Shown here: piece by piece, positions 24,669 to 37,505 of the stretch
Layout of the letters: each line of letters begins with the position of its first letter
Position numbering within the stretch: the first letter of the stretch is position 1
DNA from: Ottelia alismoides
Taxonomy: Eukaryota; Streptophyta; Magnoliopsida; Alismatales; Hydrocharitaceae
DNA length: 64,000 nt
Direction: 5' to 3'
NCBI GenBank assembly: GCA_037367405.1
Contig: JAZKJV010007252.1
Location: forward strand, 310,001-374,000
Translations under genes and position numbers: made by a program
Notes under the pieces: model-generated
The model's input: only the letters and a program-made list of their open reading frames with translations
What the model was told of the DNA's origin: nothing
Database searches by the model: none

Positions 24669-26112
24669 AATTCAAAAGAAGGGAATTTTTGAGCACTCTC
24701 GAGACACAAAAGTATCTAGTTCTACTGGGCACTTAAATGTGCGGATTTACTCGCACAGAATCAATACAAACCCTTATGAATTCACAAACTCAATGCTGGA
24801 GGCCGAGATGATGGCCTAATTATCTGGTCAAATTTTAATTGGTGATCAAATACAAATCTTGTCAGAGTTGCGAGCTGTTAGGAATCTAAATTTCCTTACA
24901 AATTGTCCTAATTCCTATGACTAGTTACATCCACTTTCAGCTAGTATGGAAGTAAATCGGACCGTATAAATACGGGTACCCATTTACTTGAGGACTGGGC
25001 CTTGCGCGGTGTCCTCTAAACCTTTCACTATGTTAAGTAAATCCATACCGTTTACTGGCTACCCGTAGATCCTCACTGAGAAGCGACTAATTATTTTTAT
25101 GGAACCAGTAGTTCATATAAAAATTCATGGCATGACTCTATCCTAATGTCGTCCCTCTCTCACTTGATAAGTACATGTATACAAACGAGGGCATTGTGCA
25201 CCTGTAAAATAAGGTTGTTTTTATTCCAATTTATTTAGGTCAACTTGCATCAATTCAGTGCCAATTTTAAGAGTTTGGTTATCGCTTTGAATTTAAGTGA
25301 CCATAATCACTGCCTAACGTACAATCCCTTTTCTTTTATCCTTAAGTTGGTAAAAACTTAGGGAGAAAGTGAGAAAAAAGAATGCAGTCAAAAATCAATG
25401 ATGCGTGCAGTCGTTTAGAAATACTTACAACGCTCCCCAGCACTCGCCATGTGGATGCATAATAGAATTTATAAATCTAGCTATATGATGAAAGTCGAGA
25501 AACCACACCTAAGAAGTAGTTCTGTTAACGATGAAGAAATCAATTTATTTGACTAAGTAGAATGTATGCTACGCGCATCTATGAATCTCCTATGATTTTT
25601 GCAATTGCAAATCTTATGAGATTCGTGTAGCGTGTCCTATATTATGAAATAAATCAAGCAAAGAAATGGCCTACGATCATTCTATTTGGTGTAATGCTTG
25701 AATCTAAAACATCACTCAAGTCGAGAACCACTCTCGACACAACCATGCATAAGAATAAATAAAGTTATAAAGGCCTTTGTTTACATGCGCGAGATCTCAA
25801 TCGAGAACCATTGTAAATGGGCAATAGAATAAAGGTCTATTAAGTTAATATTCTCTCAACTAAATATTTGTCTCGTGGCTCTCCAACAAGTTGCTCCAAG
25901 CTTCTTGCCTCCACGGTCCTTCAGAAATAGTCGGCTTCACGGGCCTATCACAAAATAATGAAATCTATAAGGAAATTTTAGAGAGAGATAAAGGAACTTA
26001 ATTAAAAAGACAGCACAAGAACAATACAACAAGAAAACAAACTCAATATAATTATGCCTAAAAATTACTAAATAAATAATTGCTCCTAAAAATAATCACG
26101 AAATGTGTCGCG
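24669..26112 (-). other. ATH-2 leader between primer site and gag
   Basis: About 1.4 kb without an ORF I can support. It is AT-rich and shows no recognised domain. As in ATH-3, a leader over 1 kb precedes gag. Confidence 0.6.
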
Positions 26113-26130
26113 TCCCTGGCAACGATGCCA
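26113..26130 (-). other. ATH-2 primer binding site, tRNA-Asp type
   Basis: The minus strand reads TGGCATCGTTGCCAGGGA, two changes from the ATH-3 site, and lies two bases from the LTR edge at 26133. Confidence 0.75.
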
Positions 26131-26132
26131 TC

Positions 26133-29003
26133 TGATGAATTGCTAAATGCATGAATTAAAATCGATCCGTTGTAGCATGGGCACTTAGCTTATCATACAG
26201 AACCGAGATGAATTTTAGTGACGAGGTTCTCGGCTTAAATTTTTATCATGAGAAGTCTAAGGTCAAATACAAGGACGCAAGAAATTTAATGATTAAATTT
26301 AGAGATCAAATATCAGATAGCAATTAACAAATTAATTATATTGAGATGATGCACAAATCACAATTATATAGATTTTTAATACATTTTTATGCAATTAAAT
26401 TAAATACAAATAGTGGTTCACTATCAACATTAATAAGATATCCACACTCAAATGCACAAGTCAAATAACTTGGATCAATTATAAAGATACCCTAGATTGG
26501 TTACAAGATAGGTAACTTAACAAGTGAATTCAGTCTCGAAACTTTATTCAATATTAGTTAAGAATTTCACTTGTATATTTTAATAAATGTACCCAACAAT
26601 TAAATCTTTTAATGACCTAATAATAATGATTAAAAATAACTAGCAATAGACCATTAAATCAAAGATTCAATTGTTCAATTAAAGTGTGTTTTCAATCAAG
26701 TTTAATGGTTTCAACAAGCATATTAAACAAAGAACAATAAATGTGTGACTTTTAAACAAAATCATCCACAAAACTCGCTACAAGATAGAGTGTCAAACAA
26801 GCTTTAAAACGAGATCAAAATCACATTAATCGTACTCGAGGATAACGAGTTATTCAACAATGAATACATGGGCATAAATGTAAGAAAATATCCAAGTTTT
26901 ATTACAAATAAGGACAAACATGGACTAAAATGTATGTAGGAAAACCCACGGGGGCTGTCATGCAATTTTCACTAGATGTAAGGACTTATATGTACTATCA
27001 AGAATTTGAAGGTCCTCCGCTGCAATTTTCCACCCACATGCGCAAAACACGTGATTGCTTAGGTTCAATCGTGGAGGCTCGTGCCACGTGTCATCTTCCG
27101 GTACTTCTCTGGAGGACAGGACTTAGGCTTAGACTGAGGCTCGGACTCCAGGCCTGAGGTCTGAAGCGTTGCCTCGGTTAGAAAAATGTAGCTTGATTAC
27201 AACTGTTGGACCACGCTCAAAGTAGGGGATCCAACAGTAACTGCTTTCCAAGAGTTCCCGATCTCCTCCTCAACCGGTGGCAATTGAGCGGAGCTCTGGT
27301 TGATTCGATTTTGCTCCTCCTAGCTTCTCTTTGCTTCCTGAAGGTCTTGATACCTTTGTCGATGCTCGACGATGATGATTAATGCTCAAAGAAGCCACAA
27401 ATATATTTAGATATCTTTGTCGATGAAGCTCGAGCGGATGAAAAATGGGAGATCGGAGCTGGATGTCAAATTCCGATCATTGACGTTTGTGGGAGGTCTT
27501 GCATGGTTAGCTACGAAGGACAAACACCTGCGAGTATTTTGAAGGCTAAAATGGGTCAAATGAAAGGCTATGCAAAGGCGTGGATCAAGCCCTAGTGAGT
27601 TGTCTTCTTCATGCAGAAGAAGACAATGGTGTGGAGTTAACACAGAGATGCAGCGATGAAAAGATGAACTGGAGGATTAAGCGTGGATCATGGTTCGAAG
27701 ATGGAAGTTATGGCACATTCTGAAAGTAGTTTGATGAAGTAAAATAGATGTGATAAATATGTGAATATTAGCAAAACGCACGATCATAATTTCACCTGAA
27801 ATCGAAGGTTGGAGATGAATGCCTTGAAGATGAATCTTGAGCCAAGGTTCGAAGCTTGAAGCTTCGAGATCTTCGCTTGATGTTCTTGGCTAGAGAATTA
27901 AGCTTGAACAATCGTATATTAAGCTGTAACTTGGTATAGGAACCAAGGATCCCATCGGAGCTCGCACCATGTCTCTGCTCGATCTTGGTCTCTTTCTCTA
28001 TCACATGAGAGGCTAGATGGCTAAGGGAGAGCTCTCGCAAGGGCATACAACCGACGAAGATGGCTAGTGGAGGAGTATTTAAAGAATATATGGCGGAGGT
28101 TGCAAGGAGTTTTGAGGTAGATTCAACCATCATGCAAGAGCACCACGGTGGTTTCCGGCGGTTCTTGTGGTTAATGCGAAGGAGAGGAAAGTTAGGGGAA
28201 GAGGTTGTCAGTGGAGGTTGCTCGGAGGATAACCGGAGGTGGTTGGGTTAATTAGCAGAAGGTGGCCGACGAATGAAAAGTTACGTCCTTTGGAAGAGGC
28301 AGCTGGAGGTTGAAGATATACTCCGACCGCTGGATATGTGAATCCAACGGTCCACACATGGGCGCTAAGTGACGAAGAGGATGTGCCTGATCAGAATAAT
28401 CCAACAATCAGAGATCGAGGCACTGAAGGACGGCTTAGATGGAGTTGATCAAGAGATCATCAGACAATGCAGATAGAAGATAAGTGGCGCAAACAGAAGC
28501 GGCCACGTGGAGTGCTCTGTAAGCACCACGTGGCCCAATCAGAATTGAAGAAAATAGAAAATTCATAAACAATTAGAAAAAGAATTATTTAGAGGAAGAA
28601 TTAGGAAAAGTGTTGAACATAAAAGTTGTAGATCTCGATGAGGTCTACAATTTTCATGTAGAAGTCAAAGAGATCAGAGGTCATGTGTATATAGTTAAAA
28701 ATTAAATACCATTAAAACCCTTTAAACCAATTTTCTTTAATTTTTCTTTTGCTTGTTTTATTTTTTATTTTTATTTTATTTAATTCTAATTTATTTATGT
28801 AAAAATTTATTCTATTTTTTATTTGATTTTAATAAGAAATAAATACATAAAATACTACACCATATTCATATATAATAATTAGTGTTAATTATTTACAACA
28901 TAGTAGTTAGTAATTAGTGTTAATTAGTCAATGAATCTTGTTTTTTTACTTTAGCAAGAGAAATAACAATGGAGAATAATGATGATAAATGTCGGATTTA
29001 TCA
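26133..29003 (-). repeat. ATH-2 5' LTR
   Basis: A 2871-bp LTR ending (plus strand) in CA at 29003 against the target duplication ACATG. On the minus strand it starts TGATAAAT, five bases, ATTTATCA: a perfect 8-bp inverted repeat at the LTR tip. The other end (26133) starts TGATGAATT on the plus strand. ORFs at 26930-27157, 27792-28133 and 28060-28251 are within the LTR and resemble nothing known. Confidence 0.85.
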
Positions 29004-29008
29004 ACATG

Positions 29009-29956
29009 TTAATTGTGATAACTAAAACTCATTTAATTATCTAAATTCCAATGCTTGAATAATATTGCTCATGGAACAATTCTCGAACTCTTTCAAGAAT
29101 TGTGTACCTTCTCCTTATATACTTGGAGACAAGATCAGGGCGATTTGTATATTCCATGTACAATGACTTAGATAATGAGATCTTATCTCATATCCATATC
29201 TAGAAGACCGGTCAGAGGTTTCTAATCATATCAAACATAATATCCCATCGTCTCATTGCATCTGAAATATATTCAGATCAAATATCCAACAATTGGATCA
29301 AGACCGGATATCTAGTCCACTGATAGAAGTCACTAAAATCCAAACCTATTTCATCACTCCCTCAGAATGGAAGCGTCACTGTTATACAATCTTTCAAGAT
29401 CGCATCACCCTAGAGTATTTCTAATATCCATACATATTACATACTGGAAGACCTAGAATAAACTGGAATTTCTGATCTCATTTGAATTGTCTTCTTCAGG
29501 ATTTTATCGTTAAGTTTCTCATTTGATCATTGGGAGTTGGCATCGATCATATGCTTTCCAAAAGCATATATCATACCTACAAATCATGTCATGCTTCCAA
29601 AGCAAGACTACAGTGTTTGGTTGGTCCCAATATCTCATGAGTGAGCTCATGTCTTCTGGTTCAATAGCGAACCTGTATGATCCCTTTGAGAGATCATATT
29701 ACTCATATGTCTTTGTATACACACCAGTTCACCGATGTATAGACCTTGATTAGGTCATCAACCTAATTGACTGCCTAATGTACATAATCAAACATATAGT
29801 AATACATCTGTCCAAGGTTAAAGGATGTGTGCCTTTATCGTGACAACATACGACATAGGTCTAGCTAATATTGATCACACTAAGTCAACTATTTGACTTA
29901 ACTTATCGCCACCTCCAAATCTCTATCCCTATACAAAGGAATCAAGTGGTCAAGCG
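29009..29956 (-). repeat. COP-1 5' LTR, segment 2 of 3
   Basis: The reverse complement follows the COP-2 LTR from roughly 30300 to 31420 (for example the stretch around AGATACTTGGAGATAAGG and GGAATGGAAGTGTCA), with many substitutions. It is bounded by the ATH-2 target duplication on the left and the COP-2 5' LTR on the right. It puts two inverted, related LTR sequences back to back at 29956/29957. Confidence 0.75.
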
Positions 29957-32672
29957 TGTTATCCATGTGAGCCCGAGACGAACCATTTCAATAATAAATG
30001 TTATTGTAATGTTTGATTTATCAATAAAAGTTATTGATTCTTTTTTCACTCCCTTTATGAGATTAAATGAATGAATGCACTATAAGGTCCCTCTGTACAA
30101 TTAGGGATATGTACCATGGCCATCTTAATAATCATACAGCGGTTGATTCAATAATAGAATCATAGAGGCTGGTGTTTATATGAATATCTAAGGAGTTAGA
30201 TTGGGGACTCATCAAGCACCGTCAAATGATTGTTAAGAGATAATCTGCAGCCTGAGCAGGAGACGACAATCCTTTCTCATTTGGGTTGATATCTGACTGA
30301 CCTCTTGATGCAGGTCCTCTGCATGGGAATAGAGATTCAGAGGTGTCAGATTAGTTAGGTCAAAGAGTTGACTTAACGAGATCAAGATAACTAGAGTCCT
30401 ATTTTGTATACTGTCACGATATAGGCACACATCCTCTGAGAGGAGATGGATTTGTTACTATATGTCTGAGTGTGTATATTTGGCATACTAATAGGTTGAT
30501 GACCTAACCAAGGTCTATACACTGACGTGCTGGTGTGCATGCAAGGGCATATGAGTATTACAATCTCTCAAAGAGATCATACATTTTCACTTATGAACCG
30601 GAAGACATGAGCTCACTCATGAGGTATTGGGACCAATCAAATTCCATGCATGGTCATCGTGCATATGATTGATACCAAATCCCAATGACCAAGAATGAGA
30701 AACTTGATGATGAAACCCTAAAGACGACAGTGTGAAATTGATCTATATCTTAGGGTTCATCATAGGTCTTCCAGTATGCAGGATGTACATGTATTATGAA
30801 TACCTGAGGGTGATGTGATCATAAACTATTGTATAACCATGACACTTCCATTCCGAGGGAGTGATGAAACAGGTCTGGATTTTAGTGACTCCTCTTAATA
30901 GAGAAGTAATCTGATCTTGGTCCAAGTGCTGGACATTGATCTGAATGAGATTCAGATGCAATGAGAAGATTAGATTTACGGCATTGATTAAGTCAAGCAT
31001 CTATGAGAGGTCCATGAGATCTGGATTTGAGATGAAATCTCAATATCCAAATCAGTATACGTGGAACAATATAATATCGCCCCGTCCTTATCTCCAAGTA
31101 TCTGCGGAGAAAGCGCATTAGTAATCTGATCTTGGTCCAAGTGTTGGAAATTGATCTGAATGTGACTTAATGCAATGAGAAGATTAGATTTATGGCATTG
31201 ATTAAGTCAAGCATCTATGAGAGGTCCATGAGATTTGGATTTGAGATAAAATCTCAATATCCAAGTCACTATACGTGGAACAATACAATCGCTCTGTCCT
31301 TATCTCCAAGTATCTGAGAAGAAAGCGAATTATTCTTGAAAGAGTTCAAGAATAATTCCATAGTTGAATTATATCTAAGCATTGAGAAATGGATAATTAA
31401 ATGTGATTTAATTATCATGAATAATGTGAATTTGATTTAGATTATTTGAATACATGAGAAGGATTATCCAATATAATTATATGTGATTTAATTATTGTGG
31501 ATATGAATAATGTGGATAGCACTATCAATTATTCATGTATATTATAAATGTGGTTTATAATATATTAGAGAGAGATCAATTGTGATTTATATTTGTTGAT
31601 TAATTATTAATGTGAATTGGATTCACATTGAATGACTAAAAAATATATTCACATTTTATTTTGGGTTGTGAATGTGATTCATATAATTCTAATGGCATGG
31701 CTGCAATATTCACAAGATAATTATGGATTATTTTTGTGAAATTATTTACAACAAAGTTGTTGTAAATCTTGAGATATGATGAGATAATGAGATCTCATGA
31801 TAATTTGAGGGGATGGACTCATTCAACCCAATAAGGGTGAAGGCCACTAATCTCCAATGGGAGAAACGTGGTTGCCCCACCCTTATTAGGGGATGAGGTT
31901 AGTATCCTCATTATCTCAAGACTAGTCAAAGTGATTTGATTTTGAAATTAATTATGTTGATTTATCAATATACATTAATTTAAATTAAATTATTTGTTGT
32001 TGTGTTTTTACAACAGCATCATGGTTGTTGAAAGAAATACAAATCAATCTCACCCATGATTGTGTGATGTCCATGGATCGGGATCCATGGACTCCCAAAA
32101 CCCTATATAAGAAGAGGCACCCCTTGCTCTTCGAGTTACATAATTACGACGTCTCTCTCTCTCTCATTCTCACGTCTACTCTTCTCTCTCCACTATGGCC
32201 GTCCACTCTTCTCGTAGAGAGAAGATCGGCTTCATCGCCGCTCCACCATTGTGTCGTCGCTTCGACGACTCTCGGGTCTCTGTCATCTTTAGTGCATCTC
32301 GTTCGTGAAGAAGCCGTTCGATCTCGTGATACGAGATCAGGAAATCCATTGCTTGGATCATCGACTTAGATTGCGAGAAGCTTGCGACTCATCCCCGTGC
32401 TCGCAAGCGTCTCCTCTGACTAATCGGACTTGAGACAAGAGATCTCTTATCTTAGAGGCTCGATCGCAACCACGCTAGAAGAAGTATCACTATATCTATT
32501 ATGTGGTTAGATGACATGATCCAAGAAATGTTCTTGGATCATGTGGTTTCATCATCTAAAAATTTTAAAATTCCGCTGCACCGGGCAACTAGTGCGACTA
32601 GTCGCTCTTGCTCGTATATGATACAATTGTCACACTTCCGTGATGAGCTTAAGGATTATTCCATATCATTCA
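29957..32672 (+). repeat. COP-2 5' LTR
   Basis: It starts TGTTATCCATGTGAGC and ends CA two bases before the primer site. Over the first 165 bp it differs from the 3' LTR at about 14 positions. It is about 150 bp longer than the 3' LTR because of an internal tandem duplication (30906-31335). The end region 32100-32480, rich in TCTCTC and CpG, looks like the transcribed part. Confidence 0.85.
30906..31335 (+). repeat. 215-bp tandem duplication confined to the COP-2 5' LTR
   Basis: Two copies of a unit starting GTAATCTGATCTTGGTCCAA, at 30906 and 31121, each running to a GAAAGCG sequence. The 3' LTR has a single copy (about 39196-39410). LTRs are identical when an element inserts, so the duplication should postdate insertion. 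Confidence 0.8.
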
Positions 32673-32674
32673 AG

Positions 32675-32686
32675 TGGTATCAGAGC
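32675..32686 (+). other. COP-2 primer binding site, initiator tRNA-Met type
   Basis: TGGTATCAGAGC, two bases after the LTR end, the classic copia primer site. Confidence 0.9.
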
Positions 32687-34421
32687 TAGGTTTGAGGTTT
32701 TGGATACGATCCATAAACCTAGGAAGATTTGGGCTCATTAGGGATTGTGAAAATTTATCGCACTTCAATTTTCGCAGCCATATTTTGTGATTAATTTCGG
32801 CCTTGTTTAAAATATTTAAACACAAAACTATCACTTGGATAATATTACCCATTAATTAAGAAAACTGTGGGATTTGAGTTTGTGTGATTTGGAATCCGAT
32901 AACTCTAGTTATGATCATTTTAATGAACATATATCCACTATTTCGGAGATGGCGAATAATGATGTAATTAATAAGTTAATTACTATTTTAAATACCTAAA
33001 AATACGTGATAATCACATAATTTCTATTTTAAATCAAGTTAGCAAACTTTGGAAACTGATTTTGCATGATTTGGATTTAAAATGAATGAGATATGCGAAT
33101 TTTAGTAGGTGTGGGTCACTGCTGGAAATTGCAATCCTAAACAAGAACCTTGTGATTGTCATTTAATAAATTAGTGAAATTAATGATTAATTTCTTACAA
33201 TAATTATGGATAAATATTTGAGAAATATTTGATGATAATCATTCCCTTAAATGACATTGCTTTAACCAATAATTGATTAGATATGATCTGGATCATAAAT
33301 TGGTTACATCATACACTTTCCAACAAACATGTTGCTTGAATAGGTTTAGGAATTTGTTTAGAAAATTTCCTTATAATCAAAATGGTTTTGATTATTACTA
33401 TATAATATAACTTCGGTTGAAAAACCAATTATCATCTCGAGTACATAATGATCAATTTGGCATTATCCTAACCCGAGACGGATATGGTGTCTAGTCGGAG
33501 AGCGTTGGGATAGCAGGTTGCACCGTGTGCGGTCTGTCCCACTCCCGTCGGTACCGACCATGACAATGGGTAGTAAAGGGATAATGCTGGAGAGATCATG
33601 ATATACTTTCTAATTATCAAAATTCGAATTAATACGTACTTTGATATTATACCATACTTTCAAGTAACAATCAAGTTTATTGATTAATTTGGAATGATAA
33701 TTGATTTAATATGATCAAATGAATTATATCCAATTAAAAACATTCTATTATGAATAGATGTGTATTTCCCCTAGAAGATTTACTTATATAGATGTGATTC
33801 ATGATAATTAATTAAAATTTGAATATGAGGTGGAGGATCACATAAGTGACATCCGCGGTCTCCCATCAAGGCGAAGGGTTCTGTCTTCAGAGATTGTATG
33901 TAGGAGACACCTGTCCGAAGTGACAGATCATGCATACAAGCCATTTGGATCGGGCTCTTGCTTCTCGAAAGAGTAAGGACGTATGCATAGCGACCCCAAT
34001 GTGGAGTCCTCATATTATTGGGGCCATATTGGATTGCGCATAGCGAGTTGTATTCTTGTTGACGGTTGGTTTAATTAATAACTGATCAACATCACCTTAG
34101 GAGTGGTGGGCCCGGGTGTTAAAGACCGAATTGGGAAATGGAAGTTGGACTTGCAAGGCGGAATGTGTTCTCGCTTCTTTTTTATTTGAGTTGCAAATCC
34201 TCATATTATTGGGATGTGAAAAAGATAAAGAGGAGATCTCAGATCTTGCTAGTTATATAACAATAAGTATATCTCTTGCTTTGAAAGTAATTAAGGGAAT
34301 TAACTTTCAAAGTTGAAAAGGAAAGACTAATCTGATTTAAAATTCCTTAATCAAAGAAATGTAATTGAATATATTACTATTCATATATTCTAATTATATA
34401 GTGCATTTTTAACTTCAGAAA
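32687..34421 (+). other. COP-2 leader between primer site and gag
   Basis: A 1.7-kb untranslated region with no sense ORF. The part at about 33790-34180 is strongly conserved with the COP-1 leader (6330-6860, reverse complement), including the stretch around CAACATCACCTTAGG and AGTTGGACTTGCAA. A GC-rich patch at 33480-33570 stands out from AT-rich surroundings. An antisense frame (33780-34013) overlaps the conserved block. Confidence 0.6.
33780..34013 (-). other. antisense ORF in the COP-2 leader
   Basis: The 77-codon frame opposite to the element starts with ATG and contains RTPHWGRYAYVLTLSRSKS, similar to the COP-1 antisense frame. Upstream, the match to COP-1 continues but in a shifted frame with a stop. 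Whether it was ever a gene is open. Confidence 0.25.
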
Positions 34422-35290
34422 ATGAAGTCCGTGAACTCACTTAGCAAGCTCCTGAAGGTCAATCAATTATCCGGACCAAATTATTCGGACTGGATCCGGA
34501 ATTTGGATCTTATCCTATCCGCTGAGCGCATATCTTATATGTTTTCAAAGGACAAGTACTCAAATCCAAAGATTCCGGAAGAAATCAATTTTAATGACAA
34601 ATATGATGAAAATCATAACCTAACAAGATATTATATTCTGGATTCATTATCTAATGTGCTTCAGAAGTAACATGTGGAAATGAACACTTGCCAAGAGATC
34701 ATGTTGAATCTGAAAGAAATGTTTGGTGATGTGAACCACACACAACGTTATAATATAATGAAAGAACTTATTCGCTGCAAGATGCAGGAGGGTACCTTTG
34801 TCAGAAAACATGTACTCAAAATGTTTGGGTACCTCTCTGAGCTGGAAACCCTAGGAGCTGACATGGACGCATATATGAAAGCTGACTTCATTCTGTTGTC
34901 GCTCCCTAAGTCTTTCAACAACTTTGTGGTTACGTACCATATGAGCAAAGTTGTGTCAAGCTTTGCCGACTGCTCGAGAAGGATTCCTTTTAATGCCAGT
35001 ACTATAAGTGCGGTGGCTAGTAACATTGGGCTACTGGTTGCATTAAAGTCTCTAAATAGGTAATGAAAAAGGATGGGACCTTTAGCAGTGCAATGGTTGC
35101 ACAGGTCAAAGGAAAGCGCAGTCGGAAGCATGGTTCTCGGAAGGGTCTGGCCCAGAAGAGAAAGAAGAAGACTCAATGAGTTAGCTCATTTACCAATGCA
35201 TCTACTCTGATAGCATCGAAGAAAAATGATATCTGTCATCACTGCAAGAAGTTGGGGCACTGGAAGCACAGTTATCTAGATTACCGGAAG
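34422..35290 (+). pseudogene. COP-2 gag
   Basis: Frames 34422-34670 and 34674-35063 give a copia gag: LLKVNQLSGPNYSDWIRNLD at the N-terminus, then CQEIMLNLKEMFG and MQEGTFVRKHVLKMFGYLSE. A stop at 34668-34670 separates them. A zinc knuckle follows near 35228 (CHHCKKLGHWKHSY), in which the last cysteine of the CX2CX4HX4C pattern is Tyr. Gag forms the particle that packages the RNA; this copy is broken. Confidence 0.85.
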
Positions 35291-35551
35291 TCGGTCGACA
35301 AAGGTAAAGCCCCAGCATGTATGAAATCTACTTTTATCATTGAAACTAGTTTTCTCGTTGGACTAGAAGGAAGTTGGGTTGTAGATTCTGGTGCTTCTGT
35401 TTATGTATGCAATTTGTTGCATTTGTTTCAGGAAACTAAGAATCTTGATGAAGGGGAGATAGTCATCCAGATGGGATATGATGCAAGTGTTGCAGCAGTC
35501 ACCATCGGGACCTTCGATTATCGTTATCTAGTGGAAGATCCTAGTACTTGA
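35252..35551 (+). pseudogene. COP-2 protease
   Basis: This 99-codon frame contains WVVDSGASVYVCN (around 35374-35412), the aspartic protease active site in the form DSGAS typical of copia elements, and IVIQMGYDASVAAVTIGTFD. A shift and stops follow at 35551-35685. It would cleave the polyprotein in an intact element. Confidence 0.8.
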
Positions 35552-35684
35552 AGAGAGTCGTTATGTACCTGAAGTTATAAGGAATTTAATATATGTATCT
35601 GAGATTGTTAGAAATGAATATTCATTCCTTTTTTGTAGTAAATTAGTCATAAGTCATTATGATAAACATATTACGGATGGTGTT

Positions 35685-36426
35685 TTGACTTCTGGTGGAC
35701 TCCATGAATTGTGCATTGATGAACATATCATGAATGTTAGTACCACTAATAAAAACCCTAAAAGATCCAAGGAGAATGTAAATCATTCAAACATGATTTG
35801 GCATCAAAAGCTTGGCCATTTATCTGTTGATAGAATCAATAGATTGATAAAAGATGGACCCTTAGATTTTCTACAGGTTCAAACTTTACCTACATGCGAA
35901 CATTGTATTCGAGGTAAAATGACTAGGATGCCTTTTAGTAACAAGGTTACACGATGCGAAGGTATTCTTGACCTTATACATACTGATGTATGTGGTCCCT
36001 TCAATATCGCGGCCTGAAATGGATATCGATATTACTTAACGTTTGTTGATGACCATTCATGATACAGATTTATCTTCCTGCTACATCATAAATCTGAAAT
36101 CTTTGAAAAGTTCAAAGAGTTCAAGGCTTTGGTTGAGAACCGAACCGATAGGAAGATTAAACGGGTTCGATCTGATCGAGGTGGCGAATACCTCTAAGAT
36201 GAATTCAATGGATACCTTAAAGAGAATGGAATTGTCTCCAATCTCACTCCTTCTGGAACCCCCAAACTTAATGGTGTTGCTGAAAGACGCGATAGGACCA
36301 TCATGGATATGGTCCGTTCAATGATGAGCAAAGCACATTTACCACTTAGTTTCTACGAATATGCAGTAGAGACTGCAATATATATCCTGAACAAGATTCC
36401 TAGCAAGTCTGTACCTAAGACTTCTC
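35685..36426 (+). pseudogene. COP-2 integrase with internal deletion
   Basis: The zinc-binding pre-integrase segment is intact (MIWHQKLGHLSVDRINRL and CEHCIRGKMTRMPF), followed by DLIHTDVCGPFNI carrying the first catalytic Asp. A stop (36015-36017) and shifts break the core; SDRGGEYL is recoverable at about 36174. Near 36435 the sequence jumps from the integrase tail (TSHELRYG) directly to the acidic linker before RT, so a few hundred bases of the integrase C-terminus are missing compared with usual copia elements. Confidence 0.8.
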
Positions 36427-37505
36427 ATGAGCTTCGGTATGGAATCAAAACCAGAAGATCAAGACAAAATTGAAGTAGAAGAACTCATTGACTCCTCTGA
36501 GGATTCTAAGCTTCCTGAACCAGAAACTGAAGAGATAAATAAAGATGAAACCCCCATACCTCTTCGAAGGAGTTCGAGGGTGTCTGCACCACCTGAAAGG
36601 TATGGATTCCATATGTCAGATGAGACCGACAATGATCCTACTTCATTTGATAAAGCACTCACGGATCATGACATGGATAGATGGATGTTAGCAATGAAGT
36701 TAGAGATTGACTCCATGCATAAAAAATGGTGTATGGACCCTGGAAGATCCACATGAAGGGGTAAATCCATTAGATGTAAATGGATCTTCAAGAGAAAGAG
36801 GAGAGATGATGAGAAAGTAGAGACTTTCAAAGCACAGCTCGTAGCCAAAGGCTACACACAGAGAGAAGGCATCGACTACTATGGAACATTCTCTCCTGTG
36901 GCTATGCTTAAGTCCATCAGGACACTGCTAGCTGTAGCTGCATCTCGTGACTACGACATCAGGTAGATGGATGTCAAGACAATTTTCCTCAATGGATACC
37001 TCGAGGAGGATATCTATATGGAGCAGCCCCAGGGCTTCATAACCGAGGAAGGTAAAATATGCAAGATGAAGAAATCCATCTATGTTCTCATAGCCGGAAC
37101 ATCAGATTTGACGAAACAATAAAGAGTTGTGATTTTGTGCAGAATCCTGATGAACCTTGTGTCTACAAGAAGCTTAGTGGGAGCATCATTGTGTTCATCG
37201 TGCTTTATGTAGATGACATCCTTATCATTTGGAATGATACATGGATGATGACCAGTGTTAAGATTTGGCTATCTCATACCTTCGAGATGAAAGATCTTGG
37301 AGAAGCCTCTTACATCTTGGTGTGAAATTGTTCAGAACCCAAGAAAAGAGGATGTTGGGATTATCACAACATGGGTATATTAAAAAGATTCTCGAACGTT
37401 TCCGTATGGATAGTTCCAAGAAAGATTTCATCTCATAAGTCATGGTATACACCTATCTAAAGGGATGACTCCTCAAAGTGTTGAGGAAAAGAAGGCCATG
37501 GTTGG
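36427..37505 (+). pseudogene. COP-2 reverse transcriptase
   Basis: The linker PLRRSSRVSAPPERYGF precedes RT pieces: [60 protein letters not shown] and, in the frame 37059-37325, FIVLYVDDILII with the YVDD catalytic box intact. At least two stops (36756, 36965) and shifts near 37060 and 37325 make it non-functional. Confidence 0.85.

Larger units (their letters stand above)
9084..29003 (-). mobile_element. ATH-2: complete Athila-like Ty3/gypsy retrotransposon with duplicated pol
   Basis: A 19.9-kb minus-strand element: 5' LTR 26133-29003, primer site 26113-26130, leader, gag (22121-24668), a first protease-RT-RNase H-integrase block (18309-21942), a second copy of that block (14671-18308), a 2.7-kb post-pol region, a polypurine tract (11910-11920) and 3' LTR (9084-11909). 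The flanking target duplication is ACGTG/ACATG. The two LTRs differ at roughly one position in ten over the first 125 bp, so the insertion is old, and all coding regions carry stops and frameshifts. Assignment to the Athila group rests on the gag motifs, the tRNA-Asp-type primer site and the long post-pol region. It interrupts the COP-1 LTR. Confidence 0.85.

Noticed and set aside
29952..29956. Target duplication of COP-2
   Set aside because: Left flank AAGCG and right flank GGGCA do not match; decay or a shifted edge is possible, so none is claimed.
32675..32686. TGGTATCAGAGC and the TGGCGCCGTTGCC sites considered as tRNA genes
   Set aside because: They are short primer binding sites next to LTRs; no cloverleaf surrounds them.
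34748..35176. 142-codon minus-strand ORF within COP-2 gag
   Set aside because: It is the shadow of the gag frame on the other strand.
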